Shown: in pieces, positions 10,152-18,671 of the stretch
Position numbering within the stretch: the first letter of the stretch is position 1
Layout of the letters: each line of letters starts with the position of its first letter
From: Rhodothermus profundi
GTDB lineage: Bacteria; Bacteroidota; Rhodothermia; Rhodothermales; Rhodothermaceae
NCBI RefSeq assembly: GCF_900142415.1
Contig: NZ_FRAU01000005.1
Span: 1 to 37,748 of the forward strand
DNA length: 37,748 nucleotides
Direction: 5' to 3'
Translations under genes and position numbers: made by a program
Notes under the pieces: model-generated
What the model saw: the letters and a program-made list of their open reading frames with translations, nothing else
The model's database searches: none
Told to the model about the DNA's origin: nothing

Positions 10152-11225
10152 TCAGGTGCTCGGCGGTTCGTTTTCGGTGCCGTTGTCCGCGCGAAAGTGC
10201 TGGTAGCCGGCGGGCTCCAGGGGAATGATCGCGCCTTCGGGGGTTTGCACCTGCACGCCCTGGTCGGCTGGCAGAAACTCCCCGATGACGCTGAACGAGG
10301 TCGGATCCAGCAGCTCAAGCTGCTCCGGCGGTAGCGCAAAAAGGAGCTCATAATCTTCACCGCCAAAGAGCGCATAGGTATCCACATCTTCAGCAAAGCG
10401 ATCGGCTACCTCACGCGTTTCAAGCGCCACAGGAATAGTGGAAGCATACACAATGGCTCCACAATCACTGTGGCGGCAGAGGTGGTGCACTTCAGAGGCC
10501 AGTCCGTCGGACACGTCGATCAGTGCGCGGGGTCGAACGCCTCGCGCGCGCCAGTCCCGGATCACGTCGAGCCGCGCCTCAGGCAGCAGTTGCCGCTGAA
10601 TGACGTAGCGAAACGGTTCCAGATCGGGTTGGTAGTCCGGTCCTTTTTCTTTGAGGGCCTGTCGCTGTTCCAGCAAGATTTTCAAGCCAGCGTAGGCGCC
10701 GCCCAGATCGCCCGACACGCACAACAGATCGCCAGGCCGGGCCCCTCGTCGAAAGAGGACTTCGTCCATGCGGGCTTCGCCCACAACCGTCACCGAGATG
10801 CACAGCATATGCGCAGCCGTCGTGTCGCCGCCCACCAGGACCATCCGGTATTTTTCACAGGCCCGACGGACGCCCCGGTAGAACGCTTCCATCATTTCAA
10901 CGGAAAGCCTGGCCGGAATGCCCACCGTAATTGTTGCATACCGAGGCTCGGCGTTCATGGCCACGACATCGCTTACATTGACCGCGATGGCCTTGTAGCC
11001 CAGATGCTCCATGGGCGTCATCAGCCGATCGAAGTGCACCCCTTCAATCAGCGCATCGGTTGTAATTACATGAACGGTTTCCTCATCAGGCAGACGATAG
11101 ACGGCCGCATCATCGCCTATTCCCATAATCAAATCCGGATCGGCCAGGTCGCCCACGATCGTTTGCAATCGTTCGATCAGGCCGAACTCGCCCACTTCAT
11201 GAATCGGCGTGAAGGGTTCACTCAT
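10152..11225 (-). CDS. thiL: Thiamine-monophosphate kinase
   Basis: ThiL phosphorylates thiamine phosphate to thiamine diphosphate, the active cofactor, using ATP. The 357-residue protein has the PurM/ThiL-type fold. Visible signatures are GEFGLIERL at the N-terminus, GIGDDAAV (metal and nucleotide-binding Asp pair), TTDALIEGVHF, NVSDVVAMNAEPR, VGGDTTAAH, and ALIDVSDGLASEVHHLC followed by GGEDYELLFAL. The start at 11225 is the last gene of a minus-strand run, 12 bases after anmK, and the two are probably transcribed together. It meets ribBA tail to tail with no room for a separate terminator. Confidence 0.95.
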   Translation of the reverse strand: MSEPFTPIHEVGEFGLIERLQTIVGDLADPDLIMGIGDDAAVYRLPDEETVHVITTDALIEGVHFDRLMTPMEHLGYKAIAVNVSDVVAMNAEPRYATITVGIPARLSVEMMEAFYRGVRRACEKYRMVLVGGDTTAAHMLCISVTVVGEARMDEVLFRRGARPGDLLCVSGDLGGAYAGLKILLEQRQALKEKGPDYQPDLEPFRYVIQRQLLPEARLDVIRDWRARGVRPRALIDVSDGLASEVHHLCRHSDCGAIVYASTIPVALETREVADRFAEDVDTYALFGGEDYELLFALPPEQLELLDPTSFSVIGEFLPADQGVQVQTPEGAIIPLEPAGYQHFRADNGTENEPPST

Positions 11226-11237
11226 GGTTATCTTGTT

Positions 11238-12446
11238 TCAGGCAGGAAGACACAGCTTACCCAGCAAGGTGGCTCGGCGTGCCCCGGTTACCCCGGGGAG
11301 GTTAGTAGGCACGCCATTTAGCAGCTCATGGGCCAGAACGGCAAAACAACACGCTTCCTTGGCATCGGGATCCAGGCCATAATCGGCTACAGAGCGCACT
11401 GGAATGGGAGAAAAATAGCGTTCGAGCAACGCCATTAACGTTCGGTTATGCACGCCTCCGCCCGAGACGATCAGCACGTCAAATGGATGGTGCGTTCGCA
11501 CATAGCGGGCATAAGCCTGATAAACGGAAGCAGCCGTCAGTGCCGTCAGCGTGGCCAGTTGGTCGTGCGGATCGGTCAGTCCCATGGCGTTCGCTTTTTC
11601 TAAAAATGCGGTTAGAAATGCGGCGCCAAAGTATTCACGTCCTGTGGATTTCGGAGGAGGTTTGAGGAAGTAAGGGTCATAAAGCAGTTCAGCGAGCAGA
11701 TTTTCATCGATACGTCCCCGGGCGGCGTAGCGGCCATCTGGATCGTACGGTCGTCCGAAATGCTGTTGAGCCAGGGCATCGATGAGCATGTTTCCTGGTC
11801 CCGTATCGAAGGCATAAACTTGTTCAGGAGCGGCGTTGGCAGGCAGGATGGTCAGATTAGCGATACCGCCAATGTTGAGCAGCCCGCGCGTTTCCGTTGG
11901 ATGCGTAAAGTATACATAGTCGAAGTACGGCACCAGCGGAGCACCCTGGCCCCCCAGTGCCATGTCAGCCTGTCGGAAGTCGCCGACCACAGGCACCCCC
12001 AGCAAATTGGCCAGCACGGAAGGGTCTCCGATCTGCAGGGTAGCCGTCACGGAGGTACCGGCGCACGGTGCTGCTTCCGGAATGTGGTACACGGTCTGTC
12101 CGTGCATTCCCACCAGATCCAGCGTGTCTCGGGCGCGTCCGGCTCGGGCCAGCACCGCTTCAACGGCCTCCGCGTAGAGCTGGGCCAGCCGGACGTTGAG
12201 CAGGGCCAGTTCGCGTACGGAGGAGGTTTCAGGAGCACTGTTGCGTAGCAGGAGCGCGCGCAGCGCATCCGAAAATGGATGGTGGACGAATGCCTTCAGC
12301 GAAAGCTGGAGTTCGCGTCCGCTTCCTTCAAGATAAACCAGCGCGGCGTCGACACCGTCGAGCGACGTGCCGCTCATTAATCCCACCACCCAACGCCCGG
12401 AACCGCGCCAGAGTCGCTGCCAGCAAACCGGAAGAGCAAGCGCCAT
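11238..12446 (-). CDS. anmK: Anhydro-N-acetylmuramic acid kinase
   Basis: AnmK hydrolyses and phosphorylates 1,6-anhydro-N-acetylmuramic acid to MurNAc-6-phosphate during recycling of cell-wall fragments. The 402-residue protein belongs to the ASKHA kinase fold. It shows GLMSGTSLDGVDAAL (phosphate-1 loop, 22-36), GMHGQTVYH, LQIGDPSVLANLLGVPVVGDFRQADMA, NIGGIANLTIL, FDTGPGNMLIDAL and VSGGGVHNRTLM. About 15 residues precede the conserved start region, so the true start could be a little downstream of 12446. It lies 11 bases after the TPR gene and 12 bases before thiL, in one minus-strand operon. Confidence 0.93.
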   Translation of the reverse strand: MALALPVCWQRLWRGSGRWVVGLMSGTSLDGVDAALVYLEGSGRELQLSLKAFVHHPFSDALRALLLRNSAPETSSVRELALLNVRLAQLYAEAVEAVLARAGRARDTLDLVGMHGQTVYHIPEAAPCAGTSVTATLQIGDPSVLANLLGVPVVGDFRQADMALGGQGAPLVPYFDYVYFTHPTETRGLLNIGGIANLTILPANAAPEQVYAFDTGPGNMLIDALAQQHFGRPYDPDGRYAARGRIDENLLAELLYDPYFLKPPPKSTGREYFGAAFLTAFLEKANAMGLTDPHDQLATLTALTAASVYQAYARYVRTHHPFDVLIVSGGGVHNRTLMALLERYFSPIPVRSVADYGLDPDAKEACCFAVLAHELLNGVPTNLPGVTGARRATLLGKLCLPA

Positions 12447-12457
12447 AGAAGAGCAAC

Positions 12458-13132
12458 TTATGAACTGGTTTGGCCGGCTGCTTTTTCACGCATTTTCGCC
12501 GCCTGTTCGCGATAGTGCGCGGCCTTCTCCGGGTGTTGCAGGGCCAGTTTTTCATAGACACGGGCCGCCTCCTCGTACTGCTGCTGCGCCGCATAAATAA
12601 GGGCCAGCGTCTCTGAGACTAGGTCGTCCACATCGTCTTCCAGATCGGGCGGTGGAATATCGTCCAGATCAGGACGCGGCTCAATGCGAGCCGATTCCAG
12701 CTCAGCGATCAGCCGATCTAGATCCAGATCTTCCGAAACGGCATGCGTGGTTTCGAGGGCTGCAACAGTAGAGGGGCCATTATCAGATTGCGCTGTGCGG
12801 CCGGCTGCTCTGGCCAGTTCCTGAAGGGGATCCGGTAGCGTAGCCGACGGCTCAGGCGCCTCGCCGGTTTCCACAGGTTGCATTACGTGCCGGAGGGCCG
12901 TCTGGATACCTCGTTGCACCACGGGACTGTCGGGCAGCCAGAAGGCAGCGCGTTGCCACACCGTCAACGCTTCATCCCAGCGGGCCACGGCTTGCAGCGC
13001 GCGCGCCAGCAACACTTGCACTGCCCCCCACGCCGGAAACTGTTCCGCAAACTGGTAAAGCGTGGGAAGCACCTCACGGGCCTCTCCTTCTTCAATCCGT
13101 CGGGCAATGTCCCGCAGCTCAGGAAGCGGCAT
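12458..13132 (-). CDS. TPR-containing protein of unknown role
   Basis: This 224-residue protein has no signal peptide or membrane span. Residues 1-80 form helical pairs typical of tetratricopeptide repeats (LPTLYQFAEQFPAWGAVQVLLARAL, WDEALTVWQRAAFWLPDSP). An acidic low-complexity linker follows (SEDLDLDRLIAELESARIE, DIPPPDLEDDVDDLV). The C-terminus carries one further TPR-like motif (LIYAAQQQYEEAARVYEKLALQHPEKAAHYREQAAK). Such proteins are protein-interaction scaffolds, and the partner is unknown. It is the first gene behind the promoter at 13171-13201 and heads the run with anmK and thiL. Confidence 0.8.
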   Translation of the reverse strand: MPLPELRDIARRIEEGEAREVLPTLYQFAEQFPAWGAVQVLLARALQAVARWDEALTVWQRAAFWLPDSPVVQRGIQTALRHVMQPVETGEAPEPSATLPDPLQELARAAGRTAQSDNGPSTVAALETTHAVSEDLDLDRLIAELESARIEPRPDLDDIPPPDLEDDVDDLVSETLALIYAAQQQYEEAARVYEKLALQHPEKAAHYREQAAKMREKAAGQTSS

Positions 13133-13170
13133 CGTTACCGTTTTCGGGATAGCGAACGCAATCTCCTCTC

Positions 13171-13201
13171 CAAAGATACAACAACTTTAACATACAACAA
13201 C
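13171..13201 (-). promoter_or_regulatory. Bacteroidota-type promoter for the TPR-anmK-thiL run
   Basis: On the minus strand, GTTG and a perfect TATCTTTG (TAnnTTTG consensus) are separated by 19 bases, about 40 bases upstream of the TPR start at 13132. A second, weaker TATCTTTC lies about 34 bases further upstream. This is the clearest promoter I can read in the window. Confidence 0.6.
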
Positions 13202-13229
13202 GCTGAAAGATACAACGATTTTTCACGGG

Positions 13230-13745
13230 TTACCAGTTGGAGGTAGCGGCGGTGAAGATGTCGTCTGCCAGATTGCGAAGCACCAGGCGGGCGGCTTCTT
13301 CTTCGCCAGCCAGTCCCTGCGCTACAGGATCGTATTCTTCGAAAGCGGAAAAACTTCGTTGGAGCAGCACCTGATCGTTTACCTGATCGACGTAGCGCAC
13401 CGAGACGGTGATGGTTACCCGGTTACGCTCCGCCCGTTCGGCTCCTCCAATAGCTGTAGGTTCATTCGTGTATCGTTCGATGCGCACGGCCAGCAGCGCA
13501 TCGGCCGCTTCCAGATCCGGTTCGAGCGTCAGCCGCGTCTGATTTACAAAGCGTTCGATAAGCAGGTCGGTAAGCTGCTGGTCCAGGTTCGTAAACGGAC
13601 TGGTGCTTCGGTCTTCCACAAGAGGAATTGCAATTGTCTGCAGGTGAGACGGGATAGACGCGCCGGTGAAGCTATAGTAGGCGCATCCGCCAAGCGCCAG
13701 GCAGCCGATCCACCAGCTCCAGAGCCACCGTTTACAGCGCCTCAT
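13230..13745 (-). CDS. lptE: LPS assembly lipoprotein LptE-like
   Basis: LptE is the outer-membrane lipoprotein that plugs LptD, the lipopolysaccharide translocon. The 171-residue protein has a lipoprotein signal ending in the lipobox LALGGC, so Cys21 would be lipidated. After it come the family-like phrases YYSFTGASIPSHLQTIAIPLVEDRS, DLLIERFVNQTRLTLEPDLEAADALLAVRIERY and TVSVRYVDQVNDQVLLQRSFSAFEEYD. This matches the LptE/LptB-associated DUF4136-like fold common in Bacteroidota, Chlorobi and relatives. Its start overlaps the end of the sigma-54 activator gene by 14 bases, which implies translational coupling. Assignment to LptE rests on fold-type phrases and context rather than strict motifs. 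Confidence 0.78.
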   Translation of the reverse strand: MRRCKRWLWSWWIGCLALGGCAYYSFTGASIPSHLQTIAIPLVEDRSTSPFTNLDQQLTDLLIERFVNQTRLTLEPDLEAADALLAVRIERYTNEPTAIGGAERAERNRVTITVSVRYVDQVNDQVLLQRSFSAFEEYDPVAQGLAGEEEAARLVLRNLADDIFTAATSNW

Positions 13746-15060
13746 CGATCTCCTTCAGCTTGCGATAGAGCGTACGCTCGCTGATGCCCAGGGCCCGGGC
13801 AGCCTGCCGCCGATTGCCACCGTAGCGCTTGAGCGCTTCCACAATCAGCATTCGCTCAGCCTCAGCCAATGTCGGCAGCCGCTCGCCGTTCAGTAATCCA
13901 GAAGCTGGAGACTGCTCGACATTTTCCATTTTGCTCTTTTCTGAAGCCGTGTCGGGGAGGCGGCCAGCTTCGGGCTCCCAGGAGGAGGCTGTGTCTACCG
14001 ACTCATAGTCGAGTTCCTCTTCGAAAGGCACTTCTTCGACAAAATCCACATCCTCTGCCTCTGTCCAGGAGGAGGGCGACCGGAAGGCGGGCTCTTCGGA
14101 AGGTGCTGGAAGTTGCTCGGGGCGCCGCATCTGGCCAGCAACCAGCCGATGCAGCAACGCCTTGACTTCGTGCATGTCGAACCGGAGTTCCAGCAGCAGG
14201 CGGTAAATCAGTTCCCGCTCGCGAGGATCGCCCGATTGCTCTGACGGACGGCTGACCGGCATCAGGCTACGTCCGGCGCTCACGCCACGCAGCAGAGGTC
14301 GCAGGTCTTCGGCCGTGATGGTTGTTTTGGGCAGCAGTACGGCCACCTGTTCGGCCACGTTGCGCAGCTCACGCACATTCCCCGGCCAGTGATAGCGCAG
14401 CAGCAACTGGCGGGCGCCCTCATCCAGCCGGCGTAGCGGGGTGCTATAGCGCTGCGCGGCGCGATGCAGGAAATATTCAAACAGGGGAATGATGTCCTCG
14501 CGCCGTTCCCGGAGGGGCGGAATTTCAATAATAACCGTGCTGATTCGGTAGTACAGATCTTCCCGAAAGTGGCCGGTGCGGACAGCCCGGGCTAGATCTT
14601 TGTTTGTGGCCGCAATGATCCGCACGTCGGTTTTGATAGGACGGCTGGAGCCTACGCGCGTAAACTCGCCGGTTTCCAGCACGCGCAGCAGCCGGACCTG
14701 GGCGGCCAGCGGCATTTCTCCAATTTCGTCCAAGAAAATAGTGCCGCCGTCTGCTTCTTCGAAGTATCCCTTGCGGCGCTCGACCGCTCCCGTGTAGGCG
14801 CCTTTTTCCGCTCCAAACAGCTCTGATTCGATTAATCCTTCTGGGATGGCTCCGCAGTTAACAATCACGAAAGGCCCATGGCGACGCGGGCTCATCCCAT
14901 GGATGGCATGCGCAATCAGTTCTTTCCCTACCCCACTTTCGCCCTGCAACAGGACCGTAATGTCCGTGCGGGCTACCATGCGAGCCCGGTCAATCACATG
15001 CCGGATGGCCGCCGATTGCCCGATGATGCCAAAGCGCTGTTGAATCGCCTCTCGATCCAT
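13732..15060 (-). CDS. Sigma-54-dependent transcriptional activator without a receiver domain
   Basis: This AAA+ enhancer-binding protein of 442 residues activates promoters read by RNA polymerase with sigma-54. The ATPase starts almost at the N-terminus: Walker A GESGVGKE (40-47), the sigma-54 contact loop as GAYTGA (87-92, a conservative change from GAFTGA), Walker B GGTIFLDE (105-112), and arginine-finger region TNKDLARAVRTGHFREDLYYR. An acidic linker of about 80 residues precedes a Fis-type HTH at the C-terminus (EALKRYGGNRRQAARALGISERTLYRKLKEI). Lacking an N-terminal sensory domain, it resembles PspF and may be controlled by a partner protein. The target regulon is unknown. It overlaps lptE and follows miaB after a 170-base gap. 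Confidence 0.92.
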   Translation of the reverse strand: MDREAIQQRFGIIGQSAAIRHVIDRARMVARTDITVLLQGESGVGKELIAHAIHGMSPRRHGPFVIVNCGAIPEGLIESELFGAEKGAYTGAVERRKGYFEEADGGTIFLDEIGEMPLAAQVRLLRVLETGEFTRVGSSRPIKTDVRIIAATNKDLARAVRTGHFREDLYYRISTVIIEIPPLRERREDIIPLFEYFLHRAAQRYSTPLRRLDEGARQLLLRYHWPGNVRELRNVAEQVAVLLPKTTITAEDLRPLLRGVSAGRSLMPVSRPSEQSGDPRERELIYRLLLELRFDMHEVKALLHRLVAGQMRRPEQLPAPSEEPAFRSPSSWTEAEDVDFVEEVPFEEELDYESVDTASSWEPEAGRLPDTASEKSKMENVEQSPASGLLNGERLPTLAEAERMLIVEALKRYGGNRRQAARALGISERTLYRKLKEIDEAL

Positions 15061-15230
15061 GGTCTACAACGAAACCGCACCGGTCAGTTTGTTTTGGACT
15101 TCGACAGGAAACGCTGTCTTCTGGCTCCAGACCAGAAATCCAGACAAACCGTTCCCATACGTTTGAGATAATACAAAACCGTGTCGATGGGAATAGTTAC
15201 AGGCCCGTAAAAGGCGGACAGCGCTCACCT

Positions 15231-16679
15231 TTATACCAGGGTTGGTGCTGCCTGCGCCGACTCGCTCAACGTGGTGCGGCCCAGCGGCTCACCCAGCAGC
15301 GTAGCCGATGTGCAGTCGGTAATGCGCACGCGCACGTACTCGCCCGGGCGGAAATCCTGGCGGTCAAAGACCACCATTTTGTTGGTGTCGGTGCGTCCGC
15401 AGAGTTGCTCCGGACTCCGCTTGCTGGGGCCCTCTACCAGTACGGTATGCACGCGACCGATTTCTTTCTGATTGTTTTCCAGCGAAATGCGCGTCTGCAG
15501 CGCGATAATCTCCTGAAGGCGCCGTTTTTTCACTGCCAGCGGGACATCGTCCTTGTACTTACGCGCTGCATAGGTGCCCGGTCGCTCCGAGTAGAGAAAC
15601 ATATAGGCATGATCGAATCGCACCTCTTCCAGCAACGAGAGCGTGTCCTGATGCTCTGCTTCGGTCTCGCCGCAGAAGCCCGCAATAATGTCGGTCGAGA
15701 GCGAAATGCCGGGTACGATGCGGCGCGCTCGCGCTACCAGTGCCAGGTATTGCTCGCGCGTATAGGTGCGGCGCATGCGCCGGAGCACGTTGGTGTTTCC
15801 GTGCTGCACAGGCAGGTGGATATAGTTGCACACGTTGTGCCGTTCGCGGTGCACATGCAATAGTTCATCGGAGCAATCCTTGGGATGACTGGTCGAATAG
15901 CGCACGCGCAGCTCCGGCGAGATGAGACTGATGCGATAGAGCAGCTCCGGGAAGGTAATGACCGTACCGTTTTCGGTGTAGCGGTATGAGTTTACGTTTT
16001 GCCCCAGTACCGTTACTTCCCGGTAGCCTTCCTCTACCAGGCGGGCACATTCGTCCAGGATGCTCTGCACCGGCCGGCTGCGCTCGCGCCCGCGTGTAAA
16101 GGGCACCACGCAGAAGGCGCACATGTTGTCGCAGCCGCGCATGATCGACACGTAGGCGGTTACCCCGTTGGAATCGTAGCGTACCGGGGCGATGTCAGCG
16201 TAGGTTTCCTCGCGGGAGAGCTGGACGTTTACAGCGGCCTGCCCGGTTGTCTCAGCCTCTTCCAGCAGGCGCGGCAGGTCGCGGTACGCATCAGGGCCCA
16301 CGACCAGGTCTACAAGCTGCTCTTCTTCGAGCAGCTTGTGCCGCAGCCGCTCAGCCATGCAGCCCAGCACCCCAATGCGCAGGCCAGGCCGCCGCTTTCG
16401 CTTGTGCGCCCGAAAAACGTCGAGCCGATGCCGCACCTTCTGTTCGGCATGCTCCCGAATGGCGCACGTGTTGAGCAGCACCACATCGGCCTGCTCCGGA
16501 TCGCGCGTCAGCCCATAGCCATGCGCCCGCAGGATGGCTGCCACAATCTCTGAGTCGGAGACGTTCATCTGGCAGCCATAGGTCTCGATGTACACCTTCC
16601 GCGCTCCCTCCGTCTCTTCAGCCGTCAGCTTGGGCGCGTCCAGGTCATCCAGAATTTCCAGATCCTGAATCAGGTCCAT
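15231..16679 (-). CDS. miaB: tRNA-2-methylthio-N6-dimethylallyladenosine synthase MiaB
   Basis: MiaB is a radical SAM methylthiotransferase that adds the methylthio group to isopentenyl-adenosine at tRNA position 37. The 482-residue protein has the N-terminal UPF0004 domain with cluster cysteines Cys36 ([11 protein letters not shown]), Cys72 ([12 protein letters not shown]) and Cys107 (GCMAER). The radical SAM CxxxCxxC follows at 183-190 (CDNMCAFC, then [12 protein letters not shown]), and a C-terminal TRAM RNA-binding domain ends with the [15 protein letters not shown] stretch. A roughly 25-residue acidic N-terminal extension precedes the family core. It sits 12 bases after ribE and is probably co-transcribed with it. 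Confidence 0.95.
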   Translation of the reverse strand: MDLIQDLEILDDLDAPKLTAEETEGARKVYIETYGCQMNVSDSEIVAAILRAHGYGLTRDPEQADVVLLNTCAIREHAEQKVRHRLDVFRAHKRKRRPGLRIGVLGCMAERLRHKLLEEEQLVDLVVGPDAYRDLPRLLEEAETTGQAAVNVQLSREETYADIAPVRYDSNGVTAYVSIMRGCDNMCAFCVVPFTRGRERSRPVQSILDECARLVEEGYREVTVLGQNVNSYRYTENGTVITFPELLYRISLISPELRVRYSTSHPKDCSDELLHVHRERHNVCNYIHLPVQHGNTNVLRRMRRTYTREQYLALVARARRIVPGISLSTDIIAGFCGETEAEHQDTLSLLEEVRFDHAYMFLYSERPGTYAARKYKDDVPLAVKKRRLQEIIALQTRISLENNQKEIGRVHTVLVEGPSKRSPEQLCGRTDTNKMVVFDRQDFRPGEYVRVRITDCTSATLLGEPLGRTTLSESAQAAPTLV

Positions 16680-16691
16680 AACCCACGCGTC

Positions 16692-17330
16692 TTAAGCGCT
16701 TTCCAGCGGAGAAGATGAACGCAGGCCAACCGCTTTCGGGTCCCGGCCATGCGTTAGCCAGCCAATCACATACTTGCCAATCATATCGAATTCGAGATTG
16801 ACCGGGGTGCCCGGCTGCCAGGTAGACACATTGGTTTTCTGAAACGTATGCGGAATAATGGCAACGGTAAGCGTTTCTTCCGCAAGCCGAGCAACCGTGA
16901 GGCTAATGCCGTCAATGGCAATGGATCCGGTGGGAATCAGGTAAGGCCGAAATGAACGAGGAAAGCGGATATGGTAGAGTCGGCCCGTAGCCTCTGCTTC
17001 CACCCCGATGATTTCTCCGGTTGTATCGACGTGTCCCTGCACCAAATGGCCATCAAGCCGCCCATTGGCCAGCAGGGCTCGTTCTAGATTGACCGGCTGG
17101 CCTTCGGTTAAGTGCCCTAGCGTTGTTTTACGCAGCGTCTCTTCTACTACTTCCACCGTAAACGTCTGCGCATCGGCTGCCACTACCGTCAGACAGACCC
17201 CATTGACTGCTACGCTCTGGTCAGGACGTAACGCCCGGGCAAATTTTGCCCGAACGATCAAACGCCGCCCCCCCTTCAGGGGCTCTATCCGAGCGATATG
17301 CCCGACTTCTTCGATGATTCCGGTAAACAC
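16692..17330 (-). CDS. ribE: Riboflavin synthase, alpha subunit
   Basis: This enzyme dismutates two molecules of 6,7-dimethyl-8-ribityllumazine to riboflavin. The protein of about 212 residues shows two tandem lumazine-binding barrels: FTGIIEEVGHIARIEP with SVAVNGVCLTV in the first, and GHVDTTGEI with GSIAIDGISLTV and TFQKTNVSTWQPGTPVNLEFD in the second. A GTG at 17330 falls exactly where the family's invariant MFTGI start belongs, so I chose it. The frame is also open to 17423 with ATGs at 17423, 17414 and 17357, which would add up to 31 non-conserved residues. It is divergent from the HDOD gene and upstream of miaB. Confidence 0.92.
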   Translation of the reverse strand: MFTGIIEEVGHIARIEPLKGGRRLIVRAKFARALRPDQSVAVNGVCLTVVAADAQTFTVEVVEETLRKTTLGHLTEGQPVNLERALLANGRLDGHLVQGHVDTTGEIIGVEAEATGRLYHIRFPRSFRPYLIPTGSIAIDGISLTVARLAEETLTVAIIPHTFQKTNVSTWQPGTPVNLEFDMIGKYVIGWLTHGRDPKAVGLRSSSPLESA

Positions 17331-17447
17331 GGAGCAGGCATGTTTATTGTTAGCCATTTTCGCCAGTAGCGGAAGGGGTACCGCACGCCGCGGGGGAAGT
17401 TTCGCGTTGTGCATACCTGCCATGTAGTTTAGTCAGTTGTGTTTGCC

Positions 17448-18671
17448 ATGTCGGCTTCAATCCCGGAATACATCTACGAAAGCGTTCGTTCGCTTCCGCC
17501 CCTGCCCGCCGCGGTGGAACGTCTGCTGGCCATGTCCCGCGAACCGGAGGTGGATTTCCGGAAGGTTTCGCAAGTTATCGAATCCGATCCGGCCCTGACT
17601 GCCCGCATCCTGCGGGCTGCCAACTCAGCGTTTTATGGGGTCTCGCGGCGCGTTCAGACGGTGCGGCAGGCTATCGTACTGCTGGGACATGAGGTGATTA
17701 TTAACCTGGCGCTGGGCGTTTCGGTGCTGAATCTCAAACGCAATCTGCTGAAACAGTGGCCCGGCGATCCGGCAGCCTTCTGGCGGCACAGTCTGAGTGT
17801 AGCCCTGCTGGCGCGTGAGCTTGCGCGCCAGCTCAAGCTGGCCGATAGCGAAGGCGCCTTTGTAGCCGGTCTGCTGCACGACATTGGTAAGCTGGTGTTG
17901 CTCTCCCATCACGGGGTCGTCTATGCCCAGGCGTTGCTGGCTGCTCGCCAGAGTCCGGATCCGCTTTTTCTGTTAGAACGCGAACTATTTGACGTTGACC
18001 ATGCCGCAGCCGGCTATGCGCTGTGCCAGCACTGGAATCTGCCCGAAGCCCTGGCGCAGGCTGTCGCCGAACATCACGCAGAAGAACCCCCAGCCAGCGG
18101 CACCATTGCCGAACTGGTCTATGATGCGAATGAGCTAATTAAACGGTTGGGATTGGGCGACAGTGGCAACGCGTTCACCACGCTTCAAACTGGTCCGCTG
18201 CCTCCCCACCGTCGGCTTACGTTTGATCGGCTGCGTGAGCTGATTAAACAGCTTGTTAAAGAGCTAGAGCATACGGAAGCCATCCTGGAGGGCCCTTCAC
18301 ATCGTGAAGCATTGCCCACGCTTCCCAGCCGTTCACGCGGACTGGTCCACCTGCACCTGCGAGATCCTCAGCTTGTCGATTTGCTGCGCATTGTGCTCTG
18401 GGCCATGGGCTATGACGCCCTCGTGGTGGGCGATACCGAATCGGTGTCTGTTTCGGCCCCTCGCCTGTTAGGGCTGATTGCCGATGAATCCGTCCCGGCA
18501 ACCCGACGCTTTGCCTATGAACAGCGGGGCATTCCGGTCATAACCGATCTTATCCCGCCTCACACGGTCCACGTCGATCTTTCAGCCCTGCGGCGGCGGC
18601 TGATCCAGGCGCTTAACCATCCGGCTGCGGTCGACGCTTCACAGAGTCCAGTTATAGCCCATAAACAATAA
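17448..18671 (+). CDS. HDOD domain protein with a degenerate receiver-like C-terminus
   Basis: HDOD proteins are HD-related signalling scaffolds, often linked to cyclic-di-GMP control, chemotaxis or stress. Residues 1-270 of 407 form the HDOD domain (SLPPLPAAVERLLAMS, VIESDPALTARILRAANSAFYGVSRRVQTVRQAIVLLG). This copy keeps HDIGK near residue 143, so a residual metal site is possible. Residues about 290-390 (GLVHLHLRDPQLVDLLRIVLWAMGYDALVV, LLGLIADESVPATRRFAYEQRGIPVITDL) look like a CheY-type fold in which the phosphorylatable Asp is not obvious. ATG 17448 is preferred over GTG 17439. Its 3' end overlaps the convergent ribD by 33 bases. Confidence 0.87.
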   Translation: MSASIPEYIYESVRSLPPLPAAVERLLAMSREPEVDFRKVSQVIESDPALTARILRAANSAFYGVSRRVQTVRQAIVLLGHEVIINLALGVSVLNLKRNLLKQWPGDPAAFWRHSLSVALLARELARQLKLADSEGAFVAGLLHDIGKLVLLSHHGVVYAQALLAARQSPDPLFLLERELFDVDHAAAGYALCQHWNLPEALAQAVAEHHAEEPPASGTIAELVYDANELIKRLGLGDSGNAFTTLQTGPLPPHRRLTFDRLRELIKQLVKELEHTEAILEGPSHREALPTLPSRSRGLVHLHLRDPQLVDLLRIVLWAMGYDALVVGDTESVSVSAPRLLGLIADESVPATRRFAYEQRGIPVITDLIPPHTVHVDLSALRRRLIQALNHPAAVDASQSPVIAHKQ

